Shown: positions 1 to 8,059, counted from the stretch's first letter. The stretch is 53,416 nt of DNA from an uncultured Clostridium sp. (GCA_937927335.1 CALBDU010000051.1:1-53416); one strand, 5' to 3'. Made by a program: numbers and translations. Notes: generated from the letters alone by a model not told the origin.

Positions 1-65
1 CGCTGAAATTCCGACTGATTTGTTATCAATGTTTCTAACTACATTATACGAGGAGGAAATACAAT

Positions 66-443
66 ATGCTTACAGAAAAATTTTATGATGTATTAAAACA
101 TGAAGGTGTAGTTACAGTAGTATCATGGGGAGTCTCATCCGAACCACATGTTGCAAACACTTGGAACTCTTATTTAGTAGTTACTGATGATGAAAGGATT
201 TTAATTCCTGCATATGGATTTCGTAAAACAGAAAAAAATGTAAATGCAAATAATAAAATTAAGATGACTTTAGGTAGCAAAGAAGTATTAGGCTACAAAG
301 ATTATCCGGGAACAGGCTTTGTAGTTGAAGGAACAGCGAAATATCTAACATCTGGTCCAGAATTCGATATGATGAAAGAAAAATTCTCATTCTTGTCTAG
401 AGTGGTAGAGGTAACAGTTACCTCTGCAACGCAAGGTATTTAA
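66..443 (+). CDS. Pyridoxamine 5'-phosphate oxidase-like flavin-binding protein
   Basis: A 125-residue protein, the size of the small single-domain split-barrel family related to pyridoxamine 5'-phosphate oxidase, which bind FMN or F420-like cofactors as dimers. The start of the fold is recognisable (VVTVVSWG, then PHVANTWNSYLVV, then RILIPAYGFRKTEKN). It is probably a cytosolic flavoprotein; the substrate cannot be told from sequence. AGGAGGAAA lies 7 bases before the ATG and a hairpin terminator follows, so it is probably transcribed alone or as the last gene of a unit entering from the left edge. Family call is fairly firm, function is open. Confidence 0.75.
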   Translation: MLTEKFYDVLKHEGVVTVVSWGVSSEPHVANTWNSYLVVTDDERILIPAYGFRKTEKNVNANNKIKMTLGSKEVLGYKDYPGTGFVVEGTAKYLTSGPEFDMMKEKFSFLSRVVEVTVTSATQGI

Positions 444-453
444 ATTACAATTA

Positions 454-488
454 TAGTCTCTATCAAATCTGGTAGAGACTAATTTTAG
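454..488 (+). terminator. Hairpin terminator after the flavoprotein gene
   Basis: An 11-pair stem (TAGTCTCTATC against GGTAGAGACTA, one G-U pair) with a 6-base loop, followed by the weak T-rich stretch ATTTTAGG. It begins 11 bases after the stop codon. Confidence 0.6.
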
Positions 489-504
489 GTTAATTTTCTA
501 TAGC

Positions 505-531
505 TGAAAAAGCTCAGCATATGCCGAGCTT
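505..531 (-). terminator. Terminator of the AraC-type regulator gene
   Basis: On the minus strand, AAGCTCGGCATATGCTGAGCTT is a near-perfect stem-loop (positions 510-531) followed by TTTTT. It lies 8 bases past the regulator's stop codon. Confidence 0.7.
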
Positions 532-538
532 CTCTCTA

Positions 539-1414
539 CTATTTTTTCTTTTTAACAGGTATCCAAATCTCACTTTTATAATTTGATAAAGTTGTATCTT
601 TGCTTTCATTCCATAAAATTTCAGGTCCCTCTGTTACTTCATAGTTTGAGGAAGGAAACCATTCAGAGTATATACGTCCCCATACATTTTGCAGGGTCTC
701 TGGAAAAGGTCCAACCGCTTCGAATACAGCCCAGGTTGATGGCGAAACTTCAAGGTGGTCCATATCACAGGGACATTCTACGGTTGTTGCCACTCCTACA
801 TAATGGTCTAATTCACCTTTTTCCTCCATTCGTCCCTCTGAAAAGTTAGCAGAAGCACTAATCATTCCTGAGGGCTCCATATTGGATAGCTCCTTAAGCT
901 TTTTTATCATTTCTGGAGTTAAATTAGCATACATAGCTGCAATATCTGGATTCACACCATTGAAAACAATAGGAACTCTTTTTTTGATACCAACTATTCT
1001 AAATACCTCTTTTTCTACTATACGATAATTCATTTCATTTCCTCCTTTAATTGATAATTGAAAGGTCATCCGTGGGTACGCCTTTAATGATTTTCCATTG
1101 CACCGAGCCTCTGACGGCGTTATCCCATGCATACTTTGAAAAGCCCTTGAAAAAGAGTCTGGTGAGGTGTATCCATATTTAACAGCCAAGTCAATTACTC
1201 TTATATTACTATTATTAAGTTCAAAGGCTGCAACAGTAAGTCGTCTGCGGCGAATGTACTCAGATAGTGAAACACCTGCAAGGAAAGAAAACATCCTTTG
1301 AAAATGATATTCCGAGCAAAGTGCCAACCTTGCTATTTCTTTAGAATCAATGTCACCATCAAGATTTTCTTCAATATAATTTAATGCATCGTTCATTTCC
1401 TTTAGCGAATTCAT
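539..1414 (-). CDS. AraC-family regulator with GyrI-like effector domain
   Basis: A 291-residue transcription factor of the Rob/SoxS/BmrR-like layout. Residues about 8-105 form the double helix-turn-helix AraC DNA-binding domain (ARLALCSEYHFQRMFS, then YGYTSPDSFSRAFQ and HGITPSEAR). Residues about 127-288 form a GyrI-like SHV2 effector domain that in this family binds small hydrophobic or cationic ligands. RBS GGAGGT is 8 bases from the ATG. It is monocistronic, with its own terminator downstream. No adjacent transport gene on the same strand suggests a target, so the ligand and regulon are unknown. The domain assignment is secure. Confidence 0.88.
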   Translation of the reverse strand: MNSLKEMNDALNYIEENLDGDIDSKEIARLALCSEYHFQRMFSFLAGVSLSEYIRRRRLTVAAFELNNSNIRVIDLAVKYGYTSPDSFSRAFQSMHGITPSEARCNGKSLKAYPRMTFQLSIKGGNEMNYRIVEKEVFRIVGIKKRVPIVFNGVNPDIAAMYANLTPEMIKKLKELSNMEPSGMISASANFSEGRMEEKGELDHYVGVATTVECPCDMDHLEVSPSTWAVFEAVGPFPETLQNVWGRIYSEWFPSSNYEVTEGPEILWNESKDTTLSNYKSEIWIPVKKKK

Positions 1415-1749
1415 TTTATGACCTCCAATCTCATCAATAGAATATCAGAAATTATATCTGTCTATCCGATTATTCCTGCACAATTATATAGGATTAATTC
1501 ATTATCATAAATTAAGTGAAAACTTATTTAATGCGCAGTATATTACAAATCTCAATTATCCTTATTGTTAATATATACTATGAATTGCCAGCTATTCATC
1601 AATATACTCATGATAAAGTATTGTGCGTTATTGTAACAGAGCCTAATAATAAAGAGAGTGAATTGCACTGTTAATTCACTCTCTAACACTATTACTATTT
1701 AATACCTTTGTGACTTGAACGGAAGCCGTCGTATCACCTTAAGGCTTTT
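1415..1749. other. Intergenic region, AT-rich
   Basis: 335 bases between the AraC-type regulator and the DUF5317 gene. It holds the hairpin listed at 1653-1684 and presumably the regulator's promoter. I see no coding sequence in it. Confidence 0.6.
1653..1684 (-). terminator. Candidate terminator after the HD-GYP/DUF5317 unit
   Basis: Perfect 12-pair stem (AGAGAGTGAATT with AATTCACTCTCT, 8-base loop), 66 bases past the DUF5317 stop. Minus-strand reading continues TTTATTATTAGG, a weak U-tract, so termination strength is uncertain. Confidence 0.5.
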
Positions 1750-2337
1750 TTAGTCCCAATTTTTAACGCACGTCCTTCTGCATACTCTCGTACATTTTCC
1801 AGGACACGCCTTAATTTCCCGTTTCATTCCTCTTATTATAATAAACATAATTCCAAGAGACAGCACCAGATCCCCGATGCTGATAATATTCTTATTAATA
1901 AAGGTATACGGTATAATATCACCTAAAAACCAAAACCTTGTTCCTGAATCCACCAGATGGTACAAACCCATTGTGCCTACCTTGTCAGTAAGCCCAGCTG
2001 CATGGACAGCATTGATTGTAACCGGCATCATGCCACCATTTGCAAATATTGGGATGGCATTCAGCATAAACCCGATGCCCACCATTACTATTAGTGGATC
2101 CTTCATATTTTTAATTATAAAAATCAAAAGCAGAGTATACATTAAAATATCTGACAGCGTTGTCAAAGTGCCTAATGTCAGCAGTCCTTTCCTTATAGAA
2201 ATTATAACTGCCGCTTCCAGGAGAAATGCTGCAACAAGATAGTATATACCCTCGAACTTAAGATTTGATAAATTTTTCAAGTTTCCTTTAAAGACCAGCC
2301 CTAAAATTATGGCCAAAACAATAACCTGTATAAACAT
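1750..2337 (-). CDS. DUF5317 membrane protein
   Basis: A 195-residue protein with about six hydrophobic segments starting at residue 2, and a central conserved stretch (GIGFMLNAIPIFANGGMMPV, then HLVDSGTRFWFLGDIIP) that I recognise as the DUF5317 family; its function is not known. The C-terminal tail is short, basic and Cys-rich (ACPGKCTRVCRRTCVKN), an unusual end for a membrane protein. The gene begins 12 bases after the HD-GYP stop with RBS GGGGAA, so the two are co-transcribed and probably work together. Confidence 0.8.
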   Translation of the reverse strand: MFIQVIVLAIILGLVFKGNLKNLSNLKFEGIYYLVAAFLLEAAVIISIRKGLLTLGTLTTLSDILMYTLLLIFIIKNMKDPLIVMVGIGFMLNAIPIFANGGMMPVTINAVHAAGLTDKVGTMGLYHLVDSGTRFWFLGDIIPYTFINKNIISIGDLVLSLGIMFIIIRGMKREIKACPGKCTRVCRRTCVKNWD

Positions 2338-2349
2338 ATCAATTCCCCG

Positions 2350-3621
2350 CTATTTTATCTTTTTTCCCTTAGCCTTTAAATAAGCATCAACTACTTTAGG
2401 GTGGAACTGTGTTCCCCTGTTTCTTTCAACTTCAACATCAATCTCTTCATCAGTAAGGCCCTTCCTGTAAGGCCTGTCCGTAGCCATGGCATCAATAGCA
2501 TCTGCCAGCTGTATAATGAAAACTTCAAAGGACAGATCTTCCTTGGACTTGCCATTTGGATAACCTTTGCCGTCGTATCTTTCATGATGGTCTCTTACCA
2601 GTTCAAGGACATTTTCCAAGCCCTTAACATCCTTTAATATGTTGTATCCAATTTCAGGATGATTCTTTATTAAGTTGTATTCCTCATCAGTAAGTCTTCC
2701 AGGCTTATTCAGTATGTAATCATTGATTCCAATTTTGCCCACATCATGGAGTACAGCTGCCATGTTCATCTGTTCAACCTTTGCTTCACTGTACTTAAGC
2801 TCTCTTGAAATCATTTCAACTAACTTAGCTACCCTGTGTGAATGACCTTCAGTATATGAATCTCTTGCTTCCACAGCTCTCATTAGAGAATCCACTGTCT
2901 GAATAAACTGGTTTTTTGAATCTATGTAGAGGGAAAAGGTAAATCTCACTAAAACGATAGGGAAGAATAGAAATAACACTCCAAGATAACCAAATGCTTG
3001 ATACATCATAGCTAGCATTATTCCAAAAGGAACCATTATTAGAAAATTAATAAACCCTAGTCTAATATTGCTGAAAAATGTAAAGAAAAGATTTTTTTTA
3101 GTATAAGTGGTCATCATTATTGATATTAAAAATAGGTTTATCAGGAAACAAATTAAACTAAATACTGTAACTTCAAATAAATTGGAACCAAAATTAATGA
3201 AAACAAAGGTTCCTCCAATATTTAAATAGATATAATATGACAATATAATTGGTAAAATTAAAACACAGTAATTAAAAATTGTTCCAGCAAACGAAGAATT
3301 AAATATATGTCTATATTTTCCGCTAGTATCTTTAACATATCTCAATGAAAATCCTAGCACTACAGCCGTCATAGCAAAAAAAGGACCAAATAACATAAAT
3401 ACAGCTAACTCTACTGCAAAGGTTGTGCTGAAAGATATGTTCTTGTGAATTACTGTGTATGATTCCGTTAAAGCTATTAAAATTGAGAAAAATACCAAAG
3501 CTAAATAATCTGCTATGTATACATCGAAATAATCGTACTTATAAAACATAGCCATGAAAATAGTAGTTAATATGTAAACAATTATAAGATAAATTCTGGA
3601 AGCCTTTGGTAAGTTCTTCAT
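2350..3621 (-). CDS. Membrane-anchored HD-GYP phosphodiesterase-like protein
   Basis: A 423-residue protein. Residues about 1-235 carry roughly seven membrane segments; residues about 245-420 are an HD-GYP domain, the family that hydrolyses cyclic di-GMP. The HD pair is in AAVLHDVGKIG, the next His in NHPEIGYNIL, and the GYP loop in HHERYDGKGYPNG, with DAIDAMATDRPYR following; all ligands look intact, so it is probably active. RBS AGGAGG is 8 bases from the ATG. Upstream lie a 28-codon gene and a long inverted repeat; downstream is DUF5317. The membrane half is probably the sensor, but its signal is unknown. Confidence 0.9.
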   Translation of the reverse strand: MKNLPKASRIYLIIVYILTTIFMAMFYKYDYFDVYIADYLALVFFSILIALTESYTVIHKNISFSTTFAVELAVFMLFGPFFAMTAVVLGFSLRYVKDTSGKYRHIFNSSFAGTIFNYCVLILPIILSYYIYLNIGGTFVFINFGSNLFEVTVFSLICFLINLFLISIMMTTYTKKNLFFTFFSNIRLGFINFLIMVPFGIMLAMMYQAFGYLGVLFLFFPIVLVRFTFSLYIDSKNQFIQTVDSLMRAVEARDSYTEGHSHRVAKLVEMISRELKYSEAKVEQMNMAAVLHDVGKIGINDYILNKPGRLTDEEYNLIKNHPEIGYNILKDVKGLENVLELVRDHHERYDGKGYPNGKSKEDLSFEVFIIQLADAIDAMATDRPYRKGLTDEEIDVEVERNRGTQFHPKVVDAYLKAKGKKIK

Positions 3622-3643
3622 GTTTCCTCCTGTGTATGGATAA

Positions 3644-3863
3644 AGGCCGATTACCTATTAACATTAATTAAATTAGAACATCCAAGTCATGTTTGCGCCA
3701 CCAGCTGCTGCTAATGCCAACAAAGCCATAAGAACTTTAACTAAATTATTCTTTTTCATTACATAATTCCCCCTTTGCTGAATTAACAGGGGTCCGCTAA
3801 AAACCTGTCATAGTTAACTCCGCTAGGGGTAAAGAAAAAAGAAGTGTATGTAGTAATCGGCCT
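3644..3863 (-). repeat. Long-range inverted repeat enclosing the small-peptide gene
   Basis: AGGCCGATTAC (3644-3654) is perfectly matched by GTAATCGGCCT (3853-3863), 198 bases apart, with further matches beyond. In the minus-strand transcript the arms would close a stem around a structured leader and the 28-codon gene, ending about 15 bases before the HD-GYP ribosome site. Within the leader, GAGTTA and ACAGG (from about 3827 down) can pair with CCTGT and TAATTC (down to about 3779), and AGCGGA occurs twice. I could not match it to a riboswitch class I know. Confidence 0.5.
3673..3759 (-). CDS. Small hydrophobic peptide, 28 residues
   Basis: An 87-base open frame with the good ribosome site AGGGGGAA 8 bases before the ATG. 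The product begins MKKNNLVKVLMALLALAAA and ends GGANMTWMF: a Lys/Asn start, one hydrophobic helix and a short aromatic/Met tail, resembling a membrane peptide or the leader part of a secreted signal peptide. It has no Cys, so a standard AgrD thiolactone is not possible. It lies between the hypothetical gene at 3884 and the HD-GYP gene, on the same strand. Likely a real gene given the RBS and codon pattern; function unknown. Confidence 0.55.
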   Translation of the reverse strand: MKKNNLVKVLMALLALAAAGGANMTWMF

Positions 3864-3883
3864 ATAGGTAAACTTAATTAATA

Positions 3884-4504
3884 CTACTTATTATTCAATT
3901 TTTCAATTCGTCTGTTTACAGCATCCAATGCTGCCTTGGCAATTGCTTCATTTACATCATTCTTAACCAATGCTGTGCCTATCATGGTTTCTTCTCTGCC
4001 ATTATCTATCATATTTACTATAACTGTAGCAAAGGAAGTATCCCTGCTGGCTTGTACAAATACATCCTGCACATCAAAAGAAGTCGTTCTGCCAATCACC
4101 TCTTCCACTGTTTTTATAGTGGAAACTGCAACCACCTTTCTTTTATTGCTTTCTGTTTTTACCGCAGTCTGCCTGCTGGTATACTCTTCGTCATTCAAGA
4201 GCAGCTTAACTGTACAATCCACCTGATCTCCAATAGTGGACATAGCTACTCCGTCAAACTTAATTCTCTTAAGTTCTCTCATTTCATCTGTTTCTATCTG
4301 TGCAATACTGACTACTCTTCGGTCAATTCTGTAGTCAAAGGCTGCCATAAGAGAAGATTCGATATCACGAACGATCTGTTTTGGTGCCCTTAGAGTATTT
4401 GCTAAAATATGTAGTTCTGTAATTTCGCCATCCTCAGTTATGATTTTAGCATTAATTACACCGTCTATCTTTTTAATAATATCTTGTAATGCTAAGAAAT
4501 CCAT
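3884..4504 (-). CDS. Conserved hypothetical protein, 206 residues
   Basis: I do not recognise a named family. The sequence alternates short strands and helices: residues 1-60 resemble a small regulatory alpha/beta fold (ADGEI-like turn at DGEITELHIL), and residues about 75-205 form a second unit ending in a helix (EAIAKAALDAVNRRIEKL). The second half recalls the dimerisation/regulatory domain of isopropylmalate synthases, but no binding motif is clear. There is no signal peptide or membrane segment. It has its own sigma-A-type promoter upstream and the start is supported by GAGGTAAAAGG before the ATG. It may be co-transcribed with the peptide and HD-GYP genes downstream. Confidence 0.7.
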   Translation of the reverse strand: MDFLALQDIIKKIDGVINAKIITEDGEITELHILANTLRAPKQIVRDIESSLMAAFDYRIDRRVVSIAQIETDEMRELKRIKFDGVAMSTIGDQVDCTVKLLLNDEEYTSRQTAVKTESNKRKVVAVSTIKTVEEVIGRTTSFDVQDVFVQASRDTSFATVIVNMIDNGREETMIGTALVKNDVNEAIAKAALDAVNRRIEKLNNK

Positions 4505-4560
4505 CCTTTTACCTCGCTATTAGTATTGAGAATTATTTCCGAAAATTAACACTTAAATAG

Positions 4561-4589
4561 ATTATAGCACAAACCACATTGTTCAACAA
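4561..4589 (-). promoter_or_regulatory. Sigma-A-type promoter of the 206-residue protein gene
   Basis: Minus-strand TTGTTG, a 17-base spacer, then TATAAT; the -10 ends 57 bases before the ATG at 4504. Confidence 0.6.
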
Positions 4590-4599
4590 TAAATACCAG

Positions 4600-5700
4600 T
4601 TATTTGAATATAATTTCTGATTTAATTTTATTTATTTTTTGAATTCCGTCATCCCTCAGCTTTTTATTCTCAATTTCGATACGTTCCGTTTCCTGAATCC
4701 CCTCCATGATTGTTCTCCAGGCAGTTTCAAGGGTTTCCGCCTTTACTGAAGGGCCTCCTGTTGATCTTGCTATATCTATACTCTGGTTTTTAATATTTTC
4801 TGCATTCTTGAGGAGCAATTCATTGGTTGCCTTGTCCAAAGCGTCCATGGACTCTGCGATAAGCTTTTGCCTTTTTAACGTAACTGCCTGAATGAGGCCA
4901 TTTTTAAATATAGGTATTGTTATAATAAATGCAGACTGGATCTTGCCTATTAGCTTATAGTTCCCTTTTTGGATTATCCGGATCTGAGGTGCTGTTTGCA
5001 GGGCTACCATTTTTGCCATCTCCAGGTCATAGAGCCTGTGCTTCAGCATTTCCAGGGAATTTTTAACCTCCTGGAGCTTTATATTGTCATCCCCATAGCC
5101 GTAGGTTGCCCGCTGTTCCCAATAGGGCAGGTCTTCCTTTTCAATTTCATCAATTATGAGGCTGCATGCTGCTGTATACTTTTCCAGTTCCTTATAATAT
5201 TCGAAATTCTTTTCAAACATTTCTTCCAGGTCCTTGTTGGTTTTCAAAATTTCACCATTGTAGGCAGATATCCTGGAGTATATCCTGTCTATTTCGGCTC
5301 CCAGGGTCTGGTATTTTGACAGTATCTGTTCTATAGTCCTTTTTCCCCCTGCAAACATCTTTGCAAAAAACCCCTCGGGCTTTTTCTCCAGTTCTTCTTT
5401 GTCAAACCTGCTCATTATTTTTGTGAGCTCCTTCAGCATAACGCTGGAGTTCTCCACATTATAAAGCTTTATACTGTTAAGTATCCGGTCCGAAAATTTG
5501 GAGACCTCCAGTGATGGCTCGTGTCCAAACTTCATTATTGCTCCTATGTCTGTCACATTTAGTTCCTTTGCAATTTTTATCACCTCGGGAGACTGCTTCA
5601 GCTCTTCCCTGATGGCATCCAGCTTTTCTTCAATCTCAAGCTGGGTATCGTCAGGTATTTCAATCACTTCTTTAATATCCTCATCTTCACTAAACCTCAT
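4600..5700 (-). CDS. telA: Toxic anion resistance protein, TelA/YaaN family
   Basis: A 366-residue largely helical cytosolic protein of the TelA family (tellurite and other toxic anion or envelope stress resistance; the biochemical role is not settled). The family-typical C-terminal core is clear: TLKRQKLIAESMDALDKAT, then LLLKNAENIKNQS and VKAETLETAWRTIMEGIQE. The N-terminus is highly acidic and precedes long coiled-coil helices. Length matches the family. It lies 33 bases after the YceG-like gene with RBS AAGGAGACGG, forming a two-gene unit like yceG-yceH of Bacillus, but without the TerD-type genes that usually precede them. Confidence 0.9.
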   Translation of the reverse strand: MRFSEDEDIKEVIEIPDDTQLEIEEKLDAIREELKQSPEVIKIAKELNVTDIGAIMKFGHEPSLEVSKFSDRILNSIKLYNVENSSVMLKELTKIMSRFDKEELEKKPEGFFAKMFAGGKRTIEQILSKYQTLGAEIDRIYSRISAYNGEILKTNKDLEEMFEKNFEYYKELEKYTAACSLIIDEIEKEDLPYWEQRATYGYGDDNIKLQEVKNSLEMLKHRLYDLEMAKMVALQTAPQIRIIQKGNYKLIGKIQSAFIITIPIFKNGLIQAVTLKRQKLIAESMDALDKATNELLLKNAENIKNQSIDIARSTGGPSVKAETLETAWRTIMEGIQETERIEIENKKLRDDGIQKINKIKSEIIFK

Positions 5701-5733
5701 ATAACCCGTCTCCTTCTAATTTTTTAAGAATAG

Positions 5734-6678
5734 CTAAAATATGCCCTTGAAAAATCCGCTTTTCCTAAAGGGTACCTTGGTGCCCAAGAGCTCCAGCACA
5801 TGGGTATCGTAAAAGTCATTCTTTATAAAATTTTCTATGTCACTTTTTCCAGATGGATTGTATATAACCACATCTACCCCCATGGAGTTCATAAACATCA
5901 GAATTACGGCATCCGAAAAGGAAAAATCGTTATCGTCGCCATTGTTATATATTATGATTTTTGGAATTGCCATGGGATAGTCAAAATTCTGCAGCAGATT
6001 TATAAATTCCTCTGAAAGGCTTGTAAGAATCATAAAGGTGGACACCTTCATGTAATACTCGTCCTTTGCTTTGAAATTGTTCATATAAAGGAAATAGTTC
6101 CTTATTTTATCCATAAGCCTCAATTTCATTTTCATCTTAAAGTTTTTATACTTCCAAAAGTCCGGCAAGCTGCAAAGAGCAATTATTCTGTCAGCGCAAG
6201 CTTCCTGAAGGGCCGGCTTCAGGCCCCTGTATTTCCAGTATTCCGAGCTTAGAAGTCTGTCTTTATCAATACAGCCCTTGTTATCTAATACAGATCCATA
6301 TATTTTAAAGATACTTTTGACGTTCCTAAAGCGCATCATTGGCAGTTTTCTTATAAATAATGTATTTTTGCTTTCCGCCAGCGAGGTTACTGTTTTCATA
6401 TAATCCTCCAGGTCTTTGCTTACACCATTAACCTTGGAAAATATGTTTGGCACGTGAACTACGTTGTCCTGGATTTTGAAGCCTGGTCTAAGCATAGCTT
6501 CATGCAGGCCCCAGATGGCTATTTCATCATAGGTAGTTTTAAGTGTGTCTGCACATACCTCAGCGTTCTGAAACTGCCAGGGCTTGTAGCAGAAGGAATC
6601 CTTGTGATGCAAGGCCTCCATGAATTCCTGGTTTGAATTAAAAGCGTCAGTGGATATTCGCCGTCTTACATAGGACAT
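5734..6678 (-). CDS. YceG-like protein (Ter/Tel stress module)
   Basis: A 314-residue protein matching the YceG-like family found beside telA homologues in Firmicutes. The C-terminal half shows the usual Rossmann-like pattern (PKIIIYNNGDDNDFSFSDAV, then DVVIYNPSGKSDIENFI). The chosen ATG has GAAAGGTGG 9 bases upstream; a TTG 30 bases earlier lies within the ribosome-site region and is rejected. It is shorter than Bacillus YceG (about 540 residues), lacking an N-terminal portion, so it is either a compact variant or truncated. It is first in the unit with telA. Confidence 0.72.
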   Translation of the reverse strand: MSYVRRRISTDAFNSNQEFMEALHHKDSFCYKPWQFQNAEVCADTLKTTYDEIAIWGLHEAMLRPGFKIQDNVVHVPNIFSKVNGVSKDLEDYMKTVTSLAESKNTLFIRKLPMMRFRNVKSIFKIYGSVLDNKGCIDKDRLLSSEYWKYRGLKPALQEACADRIIALCSLPDFWKYKNFKMKMKLRLMDKIRNYFLYMNNFKAKDEYYMKVSTFMILTSLSEEFINLLQNFDYPMAIPKIIIYNNGDDNDFSFSDAVILMFMNSMGVDVVIYNPSGKSDIENFIKNDFYDTHVLELLGTKVPFRKSGFFKGIF

Positions 6679-6867
6679 TAAAAGCCACCACCTTTCAAAA
6701 ATACTCAATTCTATTTTACTACAATTGTTACATTTTAAACATAGGAATTTTTTGAATATTATGACGTTTCAGGTAATATTATGGCATATTTTATAATATT
6801 TATATGTTTTATTTCAAATTCTTGAATTTTTCTACATTGGTTACCTATGTGTGCACACCTTCTGGGG

Positions 6868-6889
6868 CTGTTTTAATAAAGTGTTGATG
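6868..6889 (+). repeat. Solo copy of the IS1595-like terminal repeat
   Basis: CTGTTTTAATAAAGTGTTG plus ATG. It differs at two or three bases from the ends of the element at 14748-15828 and is not paired with an inverted copy nearby. It is preceded by GGGG, as is the right end of that element (GGGGA). Confidence 0.7.
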
Positions 6890-7007
6890 AGTTTATTAAT
6901 TCCACAAGCTTGTACCATATTTAAGTGGTGCTTGTACCAATTGCCATAATACCCATTAACAATACATAGCTTGTCTAACAATTGTTTGATAAAATAACAC
7001 ATAAGTA

Positions 7008-7136
7008 ACCTAGTTGCTAAATAATTTATGCCGAATCTCCATAAGGAGTACGGGGAATTTACAAATTTCCATGGGGTGAATTTCGCTTTGCGAATAGGGG
7101 TAACTCCCCCCGAACCCGTCAACTAACCTCGGAGGC
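7008..7136 (+). ncRNA. Cyclic di-AMP riboswitch (ydaO/yuaA class)
   Basis: The conserved blocks of this class are present in order: GTTGCTAAAT and GCCGAATCTCC, then ACGGGGAA (7050-), then TGGGGTGAAT (7072-7081), a hairpin (TTCGC/GCGAA), TAGGGGTAACTCCCC and the hallmark CCCGAACCCGTCAACTAACC (7109-7128). Class members commonly precede cell-wall hydrolase and potassium-transport genes, and this one stands 14 bases from the ATG of a LysM-SleB hydrolase. No T-tract follows; CCTC at the 3' end could pair with the downstream GGAGG, so control may act on ribosome access. In described examples c-di-AMP turns expression off. Confidence 0.9.
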
Positions 7137-7149
7137 ACAAGGAGGAAAA

Positions 7150-7938
7150 ATGTTTAATATACGAAAGATTAAGCAGCTTATGGCTGCCGCTGCATTTTCA
7201 CTGACAATTTTTTCAGTTTCCAGTGTACATGCAGCATCCTACAGTGTGGTATCAGGAGATTCCCTTTTCACTATTGGAAGGCTCTTTGGCACCACCAGCA
7301 CAGTACTGATGCAAAATAACAGCCTGTCAGGCACAACCATCTATCCCGGCCAGGTATTACAGGTGCCAGGCACCATATACACTGTTCAGTCCGGAGATTC
7401 ATTGTACCTGATAGCAAAGAAATTCAACGTATCTCTCACTACTTTAAGAAAGGCCAATAATAAATGGCTGGATATGATTTTAGTAGGTGAAAAGCTGGTG
7501 ATTCCTGCTGGCATAACTACCAGTACGTCACCTGCGACAACTACACCAGCTGTCAATGTTGGGACAAGCTCACTTTCTGCTGCAGACATGGACCTTCTGG
7601 CAAGGCTAATCACTGCAGAGGCTGATGGACAACCCTACACAGCCCAGGTTGCTGTAGGAGCGGTAGTGTTAAATAGGGTTAAGGACTCAAGATTTCCTAA
7701 CACAGTTTCCTCAGTAATATATCAGAAGGATTCAAACTATTACCAGTTTACACCGGTGGAAAACGGCTATATCTACAAGCCAGCTACTGCAACTGCTGTA
7801 AAGGCGGCTAATGATGCAGCTAGAGGTGTGGATCCAACCAATGGAGCAATATACTATTTTGATGACAGTGCCACTAACCAGTGGTTATGGTCAAGACCAC
7901 TTGCCTTAAGATCAGGAAAAATGGTCTTCACCTATTAA
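7150..7938 (+). CDS. LysM-SleB cell-wall hydrolase (secreted)
   Basis: A 262-residue exported hydrolase. Residues 1-29 are a Sec signal ending AHA or VHAA; two LysM peptidoglycan-binding domains follow (about 31-74, GDSLFTIGRLFGTTS, and 77-120, GDSLYLIAKKFNVS); after a Ser/Thr linker, residues about 145-262 are a SleB/CwlJ-type hydrolase domain (LLARLITAEADGQPYTAQVA with the conserved Glu, then VVLNRV and AIYYFDD). Such enzymes cut cortex or vegetative peptidoglycan. RBS GGAGGAAAA precedes the ATG. The gene is controlled by the c-di-AMP riboswitch, tying wall cutting to turgor/potassium status. Confidence 0.93.
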   Translation: MFNIRKIKQLMAAAAFSLTIFSVSSVHAASYSVVSGDSLFTIGRLFGTTSTVLMQNNSLSGTTIYPGQVLQVPGTIYTVQSGDSLYLIAKKFNVSLTTLRKANNKWLDMILVGEKLVIPAGITTSTSPATTTPAVNVGTSSLSAADMDLLARLITAEADGQPYTAQVAVGAVVLNRVKDSRFPNTVSSVIYQKDSNYYQFTPVENGYIYKPATATAVKAANDAARGVDPTNGAIYYFDDSATNQWLWSRPLALRSGKMVFTY

Positions 7939-7947
7939 TCTGTAGAT

Positions 7948-7983
7948 TACTCTTGAGTTATCCGCCAAGAGTATCTTATATAA
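7948..7983 (+). terminator. Weak hairpin after the LysM-SleB gene
   Basis: Eight-pair stem TACTCTTG/CAAGAGTA with a 10-base loop, followed by TCTTATATAA. No long T-run, so modest strength. Confidence 0.45.
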
Positions 7984-8004
7984 GTAATAGCTAAAACCCA
8001 TAGC

Positions 8005-8056
8005 CTATTTTAATTAAGTGTGGATGAGACGCACCATCAACACTTAATTAAAACAG
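8005..8056. repeat. Palindromic mini-element made of two terminal repeats
   Basis: CTATTTTAATTAAGTGTGG and the inverse TCAACACTTAATTAAAACAG face each other across a roughly 8-base centre, giving a 22-base-arm palindrome with two mismatches. The arms match the ends of the IS1595-like element. There is no T-run and no visible target duplication. It lies between convergent genes and so interrupts nothing. Confidence 0.75.
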
Positions 8057-8059
8057 CAC

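Noticed and set aside
6841..7122. A 93-codon minus-strand open frame
   Set aside because: It lies exactly across the c-di-AMP riboswitch and a solo terminal repeat; it has no ribosome site. It is a by-product of the conserved RNA.
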